Counted from the stretch's first letter, positions 17,994 to 27,378 are shown. The stretch is 64,000 nucleotides of DNA from Paulinella micropora (GCA_019918135.1 WBZZ01003327.1:122501-186500); one strand, 5' to 3'. Notes: generated by a model not told the origin, from the letters alone. Numbers and translations: made by a program.

Positions 17994-19343
17994 ATGAATG
18001 ACAGCATACTCGGAGCCTGGAACGACACTGTCCTCCCGGCCAACGCACTGCTCGCGGCCGACACTTGCCTGTCGTGCTCCGCGCGGGCCCAGCTGCAGGC
18101 CGTGGGCGTAGCTACCTGCAGCAACGGCCTGGTCGAGTCTTTGAATTTTGGCCACGCACAAGCGTCGCTGCTGGGCTTCGAGTCCCTGTCCAGCTTTGAA
18201 CATTACACCAGCTTCGTCACGCTGGCCCCCCTCACCATTCTGCTGGTGGTGTACGGCCTGCGCCTGTGCAGCGGCCGCGCGGCGCTCGCCTGGGCCAGGA
18301 GCTCCAAGGAAGAAAAGATCTACGGCATTATTACGACGTACCAGACCGAGGAAACGGTAGGGGGCTGCCTGCTGTTCCTGGCGTCCATCACCTTCTTGTC
18401 CATCCACCTGAGCGGCATCGGGCTCCCCGCGGGCATGCTGCGCTGGGGGCCCCAGGGCACTCCGAACACGGTGTTCTCCTTGTACGCCATCCTCGGGCTC
18501 GTCCTGGTAGACTGGAGTGTCCTGATGGTGGCCCGCGCCCTGCAGTCCATCGGGCGCGACGCGTTCATGATCTACAAGGGCCTCGCACACCTAGCCATCT
18601 CGGCGATCTACGGCATCATGTACAGCTGGCTACCGGAAGCCCAGAACGGGGTGGCGACCGTTCGTCTGCTGGGGGTGACCGCCATGGTGGTCTCCTCCTT
18701 AGTGTACATGTTCTTCGTACCCTACGAGCTCTGGGTCTATGGCTCCGACCGCGACTCCGTCCGCCTGCTAGAGGTGATGAAGGCCAAGGGCAGCAACGCC
18801 TTCAATGCACAGGGCCTAGTCACTAGGTGGGGCAATGTCTTCCCAGGCTGGTATGCCTACTCGCGCAAATCAGCGTACCTGACGGTGATGCACGAGAAGA
18901 ACATTGGCGCCATGTCCGACCTGGTCTTTATGGCGGGCCTGGCCTGCCAGTACGCGGGCAGCAGCAAGAACCACCACTGGCTGCAGTTCGCCCTGATTGA
19001 CAACTACCACTGCGTCGGCTACAAGATCATGTTCGTGGCGGCAGCCACCCTGGGCCTGGCGCTCTTCGTGTACGCGCTCTTCTTGTTGTGCGTCGGGGAA
19101 GGCACTGCGTACGTCTTCTGCTGCCCCAACATCCACAGCGAGGAGCAGAACCCGGATCTGCTCGCCCTGTTCGAGAAGGAACAGCACGCGTTGACGGGCC
19201 CCGACAGCCTCGAGAGCATCCTGAAGAAATGTAACTGTCGGTATGCAGTGGTAGCGTGCACGATGCTGGCGACGAAGCTGTCGCCGCACCCCCAGGGGAC
19301 GGCACCCGGGCAGGCCACGCACGCAACCTTCCTCTACCGGTAA
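17994..19343 (+). CDS. Seven-helix membrane protein, 449 aa
   Basis: ATG 17994 (MNDSILGAWNDTVLP) to TAA 19343. Hydrophobic segments lie at about 72-92, 122-141, 158-183, 195-214, 223-250, 304-322 and 343-368, giving six or seven transmembrane helices. The N-terminal 70 residues lack a signal peptide but contain several Cys (CLSCS, ATCSNG). After the last helix come EGTAYVFCCPN and a charged soluble tail. Codon use is strongly G/C-ending, and the gene is uninterrupted, in contrast with its neighbours. I compared it with microbial rhodopsins and heliorhodopsins because of the helix count, but a retinal lysine in mid-helix 7 is not convincing. No other family is recognised. A poly(A) signal is at 19,536. 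Confidence 0.65.
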   Translation: MNDSILGAWNDTVLPANALLAADTCLSCSARAQLQAVGVATCSNGLVESLNFGHAQASLLGFESLSSFEHYTSFVTLAPLTILLVVYGLRLCSGRAALAWARSSKEEKIYGIITTYQTEETVGGCLLFLASITFLSIHLSGIGLPAGMLRWGPQGTPNTVFSLYAILGLVLVDWSVLMVARALQSIGRDAFMIYKGLAHLAISAIYGIMYSWLPEAQNGVATVRLLGVTAMVVSSLVYMFFVPYELWVYGSDRDSVRLLEVMKAKGSNAFNAQGLVTRWGNVFPGWYAYSRKSAYLTVMHEKNIGAMSDLVFMAGLACQYAGSSKNHHWLQFALIDNYHCVGYKIMFVAAATLGLALFVYALFLLCVGEGTAYVFCCPNIHSEEQNPDLLALFEKEQHALTGPDSLESILKKCNCRYAVVACTMLATKLSPHPQGTAPGQATHATFLYR

Positions 19344-19535
19344 GCGCCCCTCCCTGCCGCCGCCGCGGCGGCGGTGCAGCCGGGGGGGGGGGAGACACGG
19401 GGCGGGAGGACCGGAGAGAAAGAGAGAGAGAGAGGGACGGGCGGCGGAAAAAACAGCCCCCCCCGTAGGTAGGCAGGTGCGTGTGTGAGAGCGAGTAGAG
19501 CCCCGTGCCCCCCCCGGCGCCAACTGTACCTAGCC

Positions 19536-19541
19536 ATTAAA
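19536..19541 (+). terminator. ATTAAA poly(A) signal
   Basis: It lies 193 bases after the 7TM gene. It faces a minus-strand ATTAAA (TTTAAT at 19,593-19,598) belonging to the converging gene, so the two transcripts would overlap by about 60 bases. Confidence 0.45.
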
Positions 19542-19592
19542 ACTTAGCCGGTGCATTCAGCAGCGTCAAGTATCAGCGAGCCAGCATCTTTT

Positions 19593-19598
19593 TTTAAT
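19593..19598 (-). terminator. ATTAAA poly(A) signal for the minus-strand gene
   Basis: TTTAAT on the plus strand reads ATTAAA on the minus strand, 65 bases after the stop at 19663. Confidence 0.4.
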
Positions 19599-19662
19599 GA
19601 AACAGAAACAGTTGGGCCCCAGCACGGCTTTTCTTTTTTTGGGCCACCGAGCTGACCGCCGG

Positions 19663-20617
19663 CTAGTCCGAGGCTTGGTCCTCCCACACCGCCAGAAAAT
19701 TCTCCGGGTCCAAATCGTCCCAGACAAAGTAGGGCGGCTCAGGCGCTGCTTGTCCTGGCTCCTGCACTAGGCACTGTTCTTCGAGCAACTCAGCGCAACC
19801 TTGCAGTATCAGCGTGGATGTTTTAATGAGTGCTTTGGCCTGTGCACAGCCAGAGCAGGGACAGCTAGCCCGAGTCACTGCGGGCGCGCCAGTAACTCCT
19901 TTGCGCCTCCGTCAGCAAGAATTCCCAGATGTACGCCGCCACGGCTATCGCGACTTGGCTCTGGGGAGGGAACGTCCTGTCCTGTGCCAGGGCTTGCTGG
20001 TACAAGGGCCAACTGGTGGGCAGCTCGCGGCCCACCAGACAACCGCCCCGGCGCACCACCAGGTAGCCGGGGTGCAAGAGGGTACAGTGCGTGGGCGCGA
20101 GAGTGCCGTCCGGCCTCAGGAGCGAAGGGGGGAGCGGCCGACGACCCCGGGCCTGCCACAGACGACCGACCGACCCCGGCGGCCCCTGGACACAGCCCCG
20201 GTCCACCAAGACTTGTGTACCAAGTTGGCTGTGGAGCGTGGCCACCGCAGCCATCAACGGCGGCGGCGTACCGAGCGGTGGCGTACTAGGCGGCGGCGTA
20301 CTGGGCAGTGGCGTACTGGACGGTCGTGTACTGGGCGGTGGCGTACTAGCCGGTCGCGTACTGGGCGGTGGCGTACTGGGCGGTGGCGTACTGGGCCGTC
20401 GCGTACTGGGCCGTCGCGTACTAGGCCGTCGCGTACTAGGCCGTCGCGTACTAGACAGTCGCGTACTAGACAGTCGCGTACTAGACAGTCGCGTACTGGG
20501 CCGTCGCGTGCTGGGAGGACGGGTGTGGCGGGGACGCGCCGCGCCACGGCGCAGCGCGCCGTGGCTGCTGGGTGGCGCCTGCCGGAGTCTGGCCTGGGCT
20601 CTCGTCGTCACCGGCAT
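19663..20617 (-). CDS. Pentapeptide-repeat (P-S-T-R/P) protein
   Basis: ATG 20617 (MPVTTRAQARLRQAPPSS). Residues 35-120 are about 17 copies of a five-residue unit, PSTRR, PSTPP or LSSTR. A unique C-terminal domain follows (LHSQLGTQVLVDRGCVQG ... VAIAVAAYIWEFLLTEAQ) with a stop at 19865. A second frame (19878-19663) with a Cys pair (CPCSGC) and an acidic end (FVWDDLDPENFLAVWEDQ) overlaps the end by 14 bases and lacks an ATG. It may be the true C-terminus after a frameshift. No signal peptide. The Ser/Thr/Pro repeat would be a candidate for phosphorylation or O-glycosylation. Function unknown. Confidence 0.5.
20262..20520. repeat. 15 bp minisatellite in coding sequence
   Basis: About 17 units of the GCGTACTGGGCGGTG type run head to tail with single-base variants (TCGCGTACTAGGCCG, TCGCGTACTAGACAG). 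Because the unit is a multiple of three, all six frames stay open, which explains the antisense ORFs. Confidence 0.9.
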
Positions 20618-21150
20618 GGTCTACAGGGGCACACGAGAGAGGGAAAGAGCCAGCCAGGTGTGTGGTGTGTCCAGGCGCGTGAGCGCACAAACAGCAGGCG
20701 AGCACAAAGAGCAGAGTGGCGTGTGCCACTCTGGCCGGGGGCGTCCGGGTTCAGTAGCAGCCGCCTTACTGGTGGGTGTCTCGAGCGCCGGAGGGCCCTC
20801 CTCTCTCACCCCCCGCGCGCACGCGCCGCCGCACGGGGGGGGCGTCCCCCTCCTCCCCCCCGCACGGCCCGCCGCCCGGTACAGGGCGCGCGCGTGCGGC
20901 GTGTGCCCCTAGCGCGCGACAAGGGGCGCGCTCCGACCGCCGCGTGTCCGGGGTCGCGCGCCACGCGCGCCAGACAGCGAGCGCTCCCCCCCCCCACCGC
21001 GTGTTCGGGGTCGCGCGCCGCACGAGCCCGGCAGTCGGCACCCGCGTGCCCGGGGTCGCGCGCGACCGCCGCGCACGACGCGCCTCTCCCCCTCGCTCTT
21101 CACACTTTTGCGCTGCGAGCCAAGCCCCAGACACAACCACTGCGCCTACT
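20618..21150. promoter_or_regulatory. Divergent promoter region with three 23 bp direct repeats
   Basis: It lies between the divergent genes at 20617 (minus) and 21151 (plus). The element CCGCGTGTCCGGGGTCGCGC occurs at 20,940, 20,997 and 21,041 with one to three changes per copy, close to the plus-strand start. Spacing and CpG content suggest binding sites for a common factor; that is inference. Confidence 0.4.
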
Positions 21151-21852
21151 ATGCTAGCCCTCACCCCCTACACGGCTCCCCAGACCCAGGCGCCGCCAGC
21201 CAGCGCTCCCGCCGACGCCGAGTACGACCCCGCCCACCCGGCCATGGACACCACCGACGACCAGCACCCCCAGCCGCAGCAGCCGCCGCCTGCCTCTGCA
21301 CCGGCCGAGGAGAACGCCAGCGTCCTGTACGCCGCTGTCTTGGCCCTGGACAGGGTGTCACAAGCCCTCGGGACACGCGACCTGCGCCTGCTCCCGCGCC
21401 CGCGCAATCCCAGCACCCGCGAACTCCGGGAGGACGTGACTAGGTGGAGCCACCTGGCAAACCAGATCAGCCGTGGCCTCCAGGCGCTGCTCAAGACGAA
21501 GGGCGGCTACGTCAGACGCCTGGCCCGGCCCCGCGCTACACCTGCTTCCCTGGCCACGCGGGTGGAGCGGTACAGGCCGGATCCCACCGAACAAGACACT
21601 GCCTTCGTCACTTGGGTGCTCGGAGTGCTGACGGTGGCGGCGGCCGCCCAGCAGAGGTACCAACAGTGCATGGCCGCTGAAGTCGTCAGCGGCGGCCGCC
21701 TCCACGTTGATGTGCACCGCCTGCACGAAGACCTCAAAAGGTTCTGGCACTACGGGGAACAGCTTAAACAAGGGGCGAAATTGGAGCTGCAGCAGCCGGG
21801 TAGCTACGTGCTGCGCCTCCCCGTGCCCAAGAGTTTGCCTGCGACCGACTGA
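21151..21852 (+). CDS. Hypothetical protein, 233 aa
   Basis: ATG 21151 (MLALTPYTAPQTQAPP) to TGA 21852. An acidic, Pro/Gln-rich N-terminal 60 residues (HPQPQQPPPASAPAEE) precedes an alpha-helical domain (VLYAAVLALDRVSQALG, DVTRWSHLANQISRGLQALL, VHRLHEDLKRFWHYGEQL). It ends with a basic, hydrophobic tail (SYVLRLPVPKSLP). The arrangement repeats a helix-hairpin followed by a GGYVRRLA or GSYVLRLP strand, so the domain may be an internal duplication. No signal peptide or membrane segment. Unrecognised. AATAAA follows at 21,941. Confidence 0.6.
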   Translation: MLALTPYTAPQTQAPPASAPADAEYDPAHPAMDTTDDQHPQPQQPPPASAPAEENASVLYAAVLALDRVSQALGTRDLRLLPRPRNPSTRELREDVTRWSHLANQISRGLQALLKTKGGYVRRLARPRATPASLATRVERYRPDPTEQDTAFVTWVLGVLTVAAAAQQRYQQCMAAEVVSGGRLHVDVHRLHEDLKRFWHYGEQLKQGAKLELQQPGSYVLRLPVPKSLPATD

Positions 21853-21889
21853 AGTAGCTAGCTAGAGCCAACCAGCAACTAGCTCTCTT

Positions 21890-21928
<39 letters not shown>

Positions 21929-22160
21929 AATTGTACTCTAAATAAAAAAGATTCACTTTCGACTTGAATTGTAACTGTACGGGGAGGATTGACTAGCGGC
22001 CGGCCAGACCCCTGGGGAAGAGAAGAGAGGGGGTAGAATGGGGAGTCTGCACGGGCAAAGTGCCGCACGGCGCGGCGGTCCATGGCTCCTCTTCCCTGCC
22101 CTGGCGGCTCTTTTCTTTGGCTTCGGGGACGCCACGCGGCGCTAGGAAGAAAGCGGAGCG
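21853..22160. other. 3' region with (CT)n and poly(A) signal
   Basis: A (CT)n run at 21,893-21,924 is followed by AATAAA at 21,941-21,946, the likely end of the preceding transcript. No further gene is seen before the G-rich minisatellite. Confidence 0.5.
21941..21946 (+). terminator. AATAAA poly(A) signal
   Basis: It lies 89 bases after the stop at 21852, in ACTCTAAATAAAAAAGATT, an AT-rich patch in otherwise GC-rich DNA. Confidence 0.55.
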
Positions 22161-22164
22161 AGCA

Positions 22165-22485
22165 CGGACTGGGGGGGGGGGGGGCAGGGGGGGACTCCCC
22201 CCGACACCGGGCCACGCGCGCCTCCCCCTCCTCCCCCCAACACGAACCACGGGCGGCACGGACTGCAGGGGGGCAGGGGGGGGAACCCCCCCCTCACACG
22301 AACCCGGGGCAGGCAAGGGGGGGGCAGGGGGGGAACCCCCCCTCACACGAACCCGGGGCAGGCAGGGGGGCAGGGGGGAACCTCACACGGGGGCGGCAGG
22401 GGGGCAGGGGGGGAACCCCCCCTCAACACGAACCCCGGGCAGGCAAGGGGGGCAGGGGGGGGAACCCCCCCGAGGGGGACCAGCC
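22165..22485. repeat. G-run minisatellite
   Basis: Units of about 40-55 bp with GGGGGGCAGGGGGGGAAC, then CCCCCCTCACACGAACCC and GGGGCAGGCAAG, repeat about five times. Runs of six or more G make G-quadruplex formation likely. The repeat overlaps the 3' end of the methyltransferase gene and encodes its Pro/Cys-rich tail if that frame is used. Confidence 0.75.
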
Positions 22486-24525
22486 GGCCGCGCACCGCCG
22501 CGCCCGCCCACTCGGCCCACAGGCCGCCGCCGTCGCCCGCGGGCCCGCCGGCCGCTGCCTCCGCGGGTGCGTGCAGGGGCAGTGACAGCCCCAGCAGGCT
22601 GCCCGCGTCGCCTGGGTCCCACCAGCCAGCCTGCTGCAGCCGGCCGGCCTGCGCGGCGCAGCGCAGCACGTGGCGCACCAAGGCCTCGACGCGGCCGGCC
22701 CGCGTGCCCCCAAACAGGGCCGGCCGGGTCCACGGCCCGGCCAGCACGTCCAGCACCCACAGCGTGCTCCCTTTGCTGGCGGGCACCCCCCACACCAGCA
22801 GCGACGTGCCGGGGGCCAGGGTTACGTCGTGCAGTGGCAGGGAGGCCCGGCACAGCAGGTCGTGCAGCCGCGCGTTCTCGGCGGCCTGCCCGACCAGGCG
22901 CCCGGCCCACTCGTCCACGCCCGCCGGGTCCAGCGCGGGACCCGCGCCGCCACGAAGCCCGGCGGGCCCGGCAGCGCCGCCGCCGGCGCCAGGAAGCAAC
23001 CCTCGGGGCTGGCCCACAGCCAGCCGGCGCACGCCCCCTCGGCCCACGGCACGTGCACCGAGCGTGTCTCGTCGCCGGCCGCCGGCCGCACGGCGCAGAC
23101 GTAGGCCCACAGCAGCGCAAAGAAGTTGAGGTCGGGCGGCGCCGTGGGCCGCAGGCCCTGCAGGGCCTGCAGGACCGGCACGGTCGCGCGGGCCTGCAGG
23201 CAGGGGTCCGCCAGCAGCCGGCGCCCGCCCGCCGCGGCCGCGGCCGCGGGCAGGCACTGCGGCGCGCACCGGGCCAGCCGGGCCTGCCAGTCCTGGCGCC
23301 GCCGCCGTTCGTCGTCCGGCCGGGGCTTGCGGGCGCGGGGCGCCGGCGGCTGCTCCAGCGCCCGCCGGACCTCGGCCGGCTGCGGCCGGGCGCGGCGCCA
23401 GAAGGCGGCCAGGCAGTCGTGCTGCACGCGCAGGCGCGCGGCCATGTACGGGCGGAACTGCTCGCGGAAGGCCAGCAGGGACCCCACGACGCCGTGCTGC
23501 TCGGCCAGCTCGACGGCGCGGGCCGCGGCCGGGGCCGGGCCCAGCCGGTGCAGGGCGCCCAGCACGCGCTGCGCCAGGGTCGCGCGCGCGCCCCAGGCGG
23601 GCCCCCGGCACGCCAGGTACGCCTCGGCGTTGGCGGAGCGGCTCGCCACGGGCTTCACCACGCACCACTCGTCGAACGCGAGCGCCGCGGCGGCCAGGGC
23701 CAGCTGCGTCGCCGCGTCCAGGCCGCCGAAGAACTTGCACACCAGCAACGCGCGGCTCCGCCCCTCGCTCGCCGCGGGGCCGTGGAGCGCCAGCCAGTGC
23801 GTGCCCAGCCGCAGCTGCGCCGCCAGCAGGCACACCCCGCGGCGCTCCTGGTCGGCGGCCTCGGGGGCGCCCCCGTCCGCTAGCACCAGCGTGCAGGGCA
23901 GGCCACGGACCCGCAGCTGCCGCGACCACGCCAGCCGCAGGCGCGCCACCGCCGCGGGCCGCCGCAGGTCCGTGTCGTCGGCGCCCCCGGTGTCCAGCAG
24001 CACGTTGGTCAGGTCCGGCCCCCCGGCGCGGCCCCACGCGCGCAGCAACGCGTCGTACCCGCTGTTCGGCGTGGGCGAGCCCGTCCACGTGCTGCCCAGG
24101 AACAGCGTGCCGTGCGGCCGGTGCGCGGCCAGCGCCTGGAGCCAGCCGCCCGGCCCGCCGCACAGGTCGACCGCCGCGTGCTCGGGCAGCAGGTGGAGGG
24201 CCGCCGTGATGGCGCCCCCGAGCGACAGGTCCAGGCCGCGCAGCTTGCACGCCCCGCGGTTCAAGTCCGACGGCTGCCGCGCCAGCTCGGCCGGCAGCGG
24301 CACGTGCGCGAGCCTGGGGTCCAGCTGGTCGCGCCAGGCCCGGCCGCCCCGCGGGGCCGGCACGCGCTCGAACAGGGCGCACAGCCGCTCGCACGCGACC
24401 GCGTGGGCCCACTCCGTCCACGGCTCGAGCAACAGGCGCTGCCCCGCGGTCGCGTCCGCCGCCGGCGGGGGCCACGGCAGCGCGTGCCACCGGTCGGCCG
24501 CCAGCAACAGCAAACAGTCTTCCAT
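22343..24525 (-). CDS. FtsJ/RrmJ-type 2'-O-methyltransferase, one frameshift
   Basis: ATG 24525 (MEDCLLLLAADRW). The K-D-K-E tetrad of this family is visible: Lys near 94 in NRGACKLRGLD, Asp near 216 in LVLADGG, Lys near 264 in LLVCKFFGG, and Glu near 301 in KPVASRSANAEAYL. The SAM-binding motif is DLCGGPGGW at about 119-127. Such enzymes methylate the ribose 2'-OH of RNA; viral relatives usually make the cap-1 structure, which is the likely role here but not shown. A second, unrecognised domain of about 250 residues follows. The frame breaks near 22,940 in a GCGCGGGTCCC run, and protein-like sequence continues (VDEWAGRLVGQAAENARL, GTSLLVWGVPASKG) into the G-rich minisatellite. Confidence 0.75.
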
Positions 24526-25129
24526 CTGCCTCGTCCGGAGGCCGCCCCGCGCGCTAGGGCAGAGGCCAGTGTGCTCGTGCTCCGTAGCCGACGGCAGAGA
24601 GTGAGTGAGCTAGAGCCGGGAGGCGGCGAGCGAGCGGCCGGGGCCGGCGCCAGCCAAGGGAAAGTGGGAGCAGGGGGGGCAGTCCTCCTCCTCCCCCCCC
24701 AAGCCCCCCCCCAGCCCCCGCCTGCGCAGGGTCCCTCCTCCCCCCTGGGACGGGGGAGCAAGGGCGGGGCCGGCGGGGGGACGAAGTGATCTTGCCTGGG
24801 GGAGGGAGGGCGGCCGGTGGCGCGTACTGTTCGCTCGGGGCTCTCCGGCGCGGCCGGCCCGCGGGACGACCGGTCCCCCCCCCGGCCCGGCTCCGAGAGG
24901 AAAGGCCCTCGCTCCCCCTGCCGGTGGCCAGCTGGCCCGCTGCTATCTTTATTTCTGCGTACTGAGTACAAGGGCGCGGCCGGCTCTCGAGACCCACGCC
25001 GGCCGACGCCGCGGTCACTCCCGGCGCTAGCTACCCCAAGAGCCGGGTCTACTAGCTAGCCACGCCACAGAGAAGCTTGGCGCTCAGCGGTGCTGGAGCT
25101 GGCGAAGCCCGGCGTGTCCGGCCAGGGGC
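24526..25129. other. Intergenic, poly(A) signal for the upstream minus gene
   Basis: TTTATT at 24,948-24,953 reads AATAAA on the minus strand, 180 bases after the stop at 25130. The rest is C- and G-run-rich and probably includes the methyltransferase promoter. Confidence 0.45.
24948..24953 (-). terminator. AATAAA poly(A) signal (minus strand)
   Basis: It lies in CTATCTTTATTTCTGCG, correctly placed for the gene ending at 25130. Confidence 0.5.
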
Positions 25130-26281
25130 CTACTCCGCCCGTCCGTCAGGGGCACCCGGCCGAGCTCTTTTGCGGGGCGACTCAGCGCCGCGGACGGGCG
25201 AGCGCTCGCCAGCAGGGCCGGCCGCCGCGGAGGCCGCTGCTTCCTCGTCTGGGCGCGGGACACTCGGGCGGCTGACGTGTCTGGCCCCGTAGCGATCATG
25301 CACAAAGAGCCGCACCCCGTCCCGCCGCCTGCGCGCCAGGTCCCAGCCAGCCTCCGGCAGCAGCTGGTGGAGCACCCGAGAAGCGCTCATCCCCTCCTGG
25401 TGGGCCGCGGCCAGCAACAGGTCGTAGCAGGGCCGGATCTGCGCGAGCTGGGTGAGCAAGAGCGTCTCTACGTCAACCTCTGCCCCCACGAGCGGCGCGG
25501 GCTCTTGCGCCCCCGTGGGTACGTGCAGGAGAAATTCACACGAGTAGGACACGGTGACCTCGTCGTCCTCCCCTGCGTGGGGAACCGTGGTGTACAGCAA
25601 GAACTTGGCCTCGCCCCGCTTGTTGCGCTGTTGCGGGTGCCCCTGGAGCGGGGTGCACGTGGCGGCAGCTGACCGCTGACCGAACAGGGCCTCGAACCAG
25701 GACGCCTGTGGGCGGCGGGCCAGCGACAGGAGCCAGGAGGCAGTGCGGACGGCACGGGGCAGCACGGACAGCCGGCAGCGGTCCAGCGCATGGTCGGGCT
25801 CAGCGTCGTCGTCAGCCTGTTCTGCGCAGTCGTCACCGGAGGCTTCCTCCGCCGGAACCGGTTCTGCACTGTCATCTTCACCCGAGGCGTCGTCGCCCGC
25901 GTCGTCCTCCTCCGCCGGGCCCGGCCCGGTCCCGTCGTCGCCCGCGTCGTCCTCCTCCGCCGGGCCCGGCCCGGCCCCGTCGTCGCCCGCGTCGTCCTCC
26001 TCCGCCGGGCCCGGCCCGGCCCCGTCGTCGCCCGTGTCGTCCTCCTCCGCCGGCTGCGCCGCCTCGTGGCGCCGCTGGTAACGGATCCACAGGCACACAC
26101 GACAGCCCTCGGCGACCAAGACGGTGGCGGTGAGCCCAAACCGCCAGATGGCTGCCAGAGAGCGCGCAGACTCCCACTGGGTTGGTGCGGGCCTGAGGGC
26201 CGCGGCGGTCTGCAGCGGCTTCCGAGGACGAAGCCCGGTGCGGGTCGTCCAGCCGGCGCCGGGTTCGGTAGTGGAAGCCAT
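25130..26281 (-). CDS. Single-pass membrane protein with acidic repeats, 383 aa
   Basis: ATG 26281 (MASTTEPGAGWTTRTG) to the stop at 25130. A hydrophobic segment at about 44-66 (LAAIWRFGLTATVLVAEGCR) followed by WIRYQRR suggests a signal anchor. Next come four 15-residue acidic repeats (PAEEDDAGDDGAGPG), a further acidic stretch, then a domain of about 170 residues with beta-strand character (AKFLLYTTVPHAGEDD, EVTVSYSCEFLLHVPTG) and helices (LLTQLAQIRPCYDLLLAAA). It ends with a basic tail (RKRARPGAPDGRAE). Family not recognised. The acidic repeat could be a spacer that lifts the folded domain off the membrane. The gene is intact. Confidence 0.6.
   Translation of the reverse strand: MASTTEPGAGWTTRTGLRPRKPLQTAAALRPAPTQWESARSLAAIWRFGLTATVLVAEGCRVCLWIRYQRRHEAAQPAEEDDTGDDGAGPGPAEEDDAGDDGAGPGPAEEDDAGDDGTGPGPAEEDDAGDDASGEDDSAEPVPAEEASGDDCAEQADDDAEPDHALDRCRLSVLPRAVRTASWLLSLARRPQASWFEALFGQRSAAATCTPLQGHPQQRNKRGEAKFLLYTTVPHAGEDDEVTVSYSCEFLLHVPTGAQEPAPLVGAEVDVETLLLTQLAQIRPCYDLLLAAAHQEGMSASRVLHQLLPEAGWDLARRRRDGVRLFVHDRYGARHVSRPSVPRPDEEAAASAAAGPAGERSPVRGAESPRKRARPGAPDGRAE
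25875..26060. repeat. 45 bp coding minisatellite
   Basis: Four nearly identical 45-base units (core GTCGTCGCCCGCGTCGTCCT) encode PAEEDDAGDDGAGPG on the minus strand. All frames stay open over it, giving spurious plus-strand ORFs. Confidence 0.85.
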
Positions 26282-26627
26282 GCCGGGTCAGGTTGTGAAC
26301 AGGCCGAGGGGCTGGTCCCGCGCCCCGCGGGGAAGGCGCGCCCGCCCCGCCCTCCACCAGGGGCGCACGCGCGATTCCCCCCCCCTCCCCTTCAGGGCGT
26401 GCCCCGGGGAGGGAGGAGAGAGTCGCCCCCCGCACCCCCCTCTGCGTGCCTGCCATGGGCCGGCCGCGTGCCCGGGGCCGGCAGGCCCCGGGGCGAGCGG
26501 GGGAGCAGGCGGCCCCCCCCCCTTCCCCCCCCTCGCGACGGCCGCCCGGGGGGGGCGCCTGCTCCCCCCTGCGTGTGCGCCCAGCGACAGGGAGGGGTAG
26601 GCAGCACATCTGTCGGCAGGCACAGAG

Positions 26628-27378
26628 ATGGAAGCGCCTAGCCCTCCCGCCCCGAGCAGGAAGGCGCCACGGAAGAGAAGGCACGGTCGTACCCCTCCAC
26701 TGGAGGATCCCTGGGGCGGGGAGACACTGGACCCCAAACGACAGAAGACTGGCACGGAGGCCCCCGGCGCAGGGACGGCGCCCGCGGAGCCGGCCTCCGC
26801 CGCCGCCGCCCCGCCCGCGCACCCGCGGAGCCGACCTCCGCCGCCGCCGCCTCCGCACCGCGGCACCCGCGGAGCCGACCTCCGCCGCCGCCGCCCCGGC
26901 ACCCGCGGCACCCGCGAGCCGACGTCCGCCGCCGCCGCCTCCTCGCCCACGGCACCCGCGGGGCCGACCTCCGCCGCCGCGGCGCCCGCGGGTCGACCCC
27001 GCGCCCGAGCAGCCGCCGCCCGGCCCCGAGCCCGCCGGCAGCGGCCGGGGCCACGACATCGGTGACTGGAAGCTGCTGCAGGAGGCGCAGTCCTTGCTCA
27101 TCCAGAGCTGCGCGCAGCTGTCCAGCGCGATCGCCCGCAAGCGCGAGGTCACACCCTACATCGAGATCTCGCACTTTGGCCACAGCGACACTTTGCACCA
27201 CCTCGTGCGGCTGCATACCCTCCTGGCCGAGGCCTTGTGCCTGCAGCAGCTACACCTCACCAAGAGCCAGGACGTGCAAGCGAAGCTAGCGGCCGCCGGC
27301 GCGATCATCCAGCTCCTGCCCGCGCACGTAGCGGCGCGGGCGGCCACAGAGATCAAGCTCGTCGGCCCGGGGCCCTAG
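26628..27378 (+). CDS. Ala/Pro-repeat protein with helical C-terminal domain, frame switches
   Basis: ATG 26628 (MEAPSPPAPSRKAPRKRRHG) opens a frame with two basic clusters (RKAPRKRRHGR and DPKRQK), possible nuclear signals, then Ala/Pro repeats (PAEPTSAAAAP). The same repeat phrase appears alternately in two frames between about 26,790 and 27,000, so the coding frame is interrupted more than once. The end, in another frame, is clearly protein-like: DIGDWKLLQEAQSLLIQSC, YIEISHFGHSDTLHHLV, AKLAAAGAIIQLLPAHVA, stopping at 27378. No family recognised. The repeat tract has G/C runs where indels are likely. Poly(A) signal at 27,544. Confidence 0.45.

Noticed and set aside
17994..19343. Microbial rhodopsin or heliorhodopsin
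   Set aside because: Seven helices are likely, but the only lysine of helix 7 is at its start (GYKIMF) and the other signature positions do not match.
22060..24604. Long plus-strand ORFs (607 and 492 residues) opposite the methyltransferase
   Set aside because: They are antisense shadows with Arg/Ala/Gly/Ser composition and no conserved motif, while the minus strand has a full catalytic tetrad.
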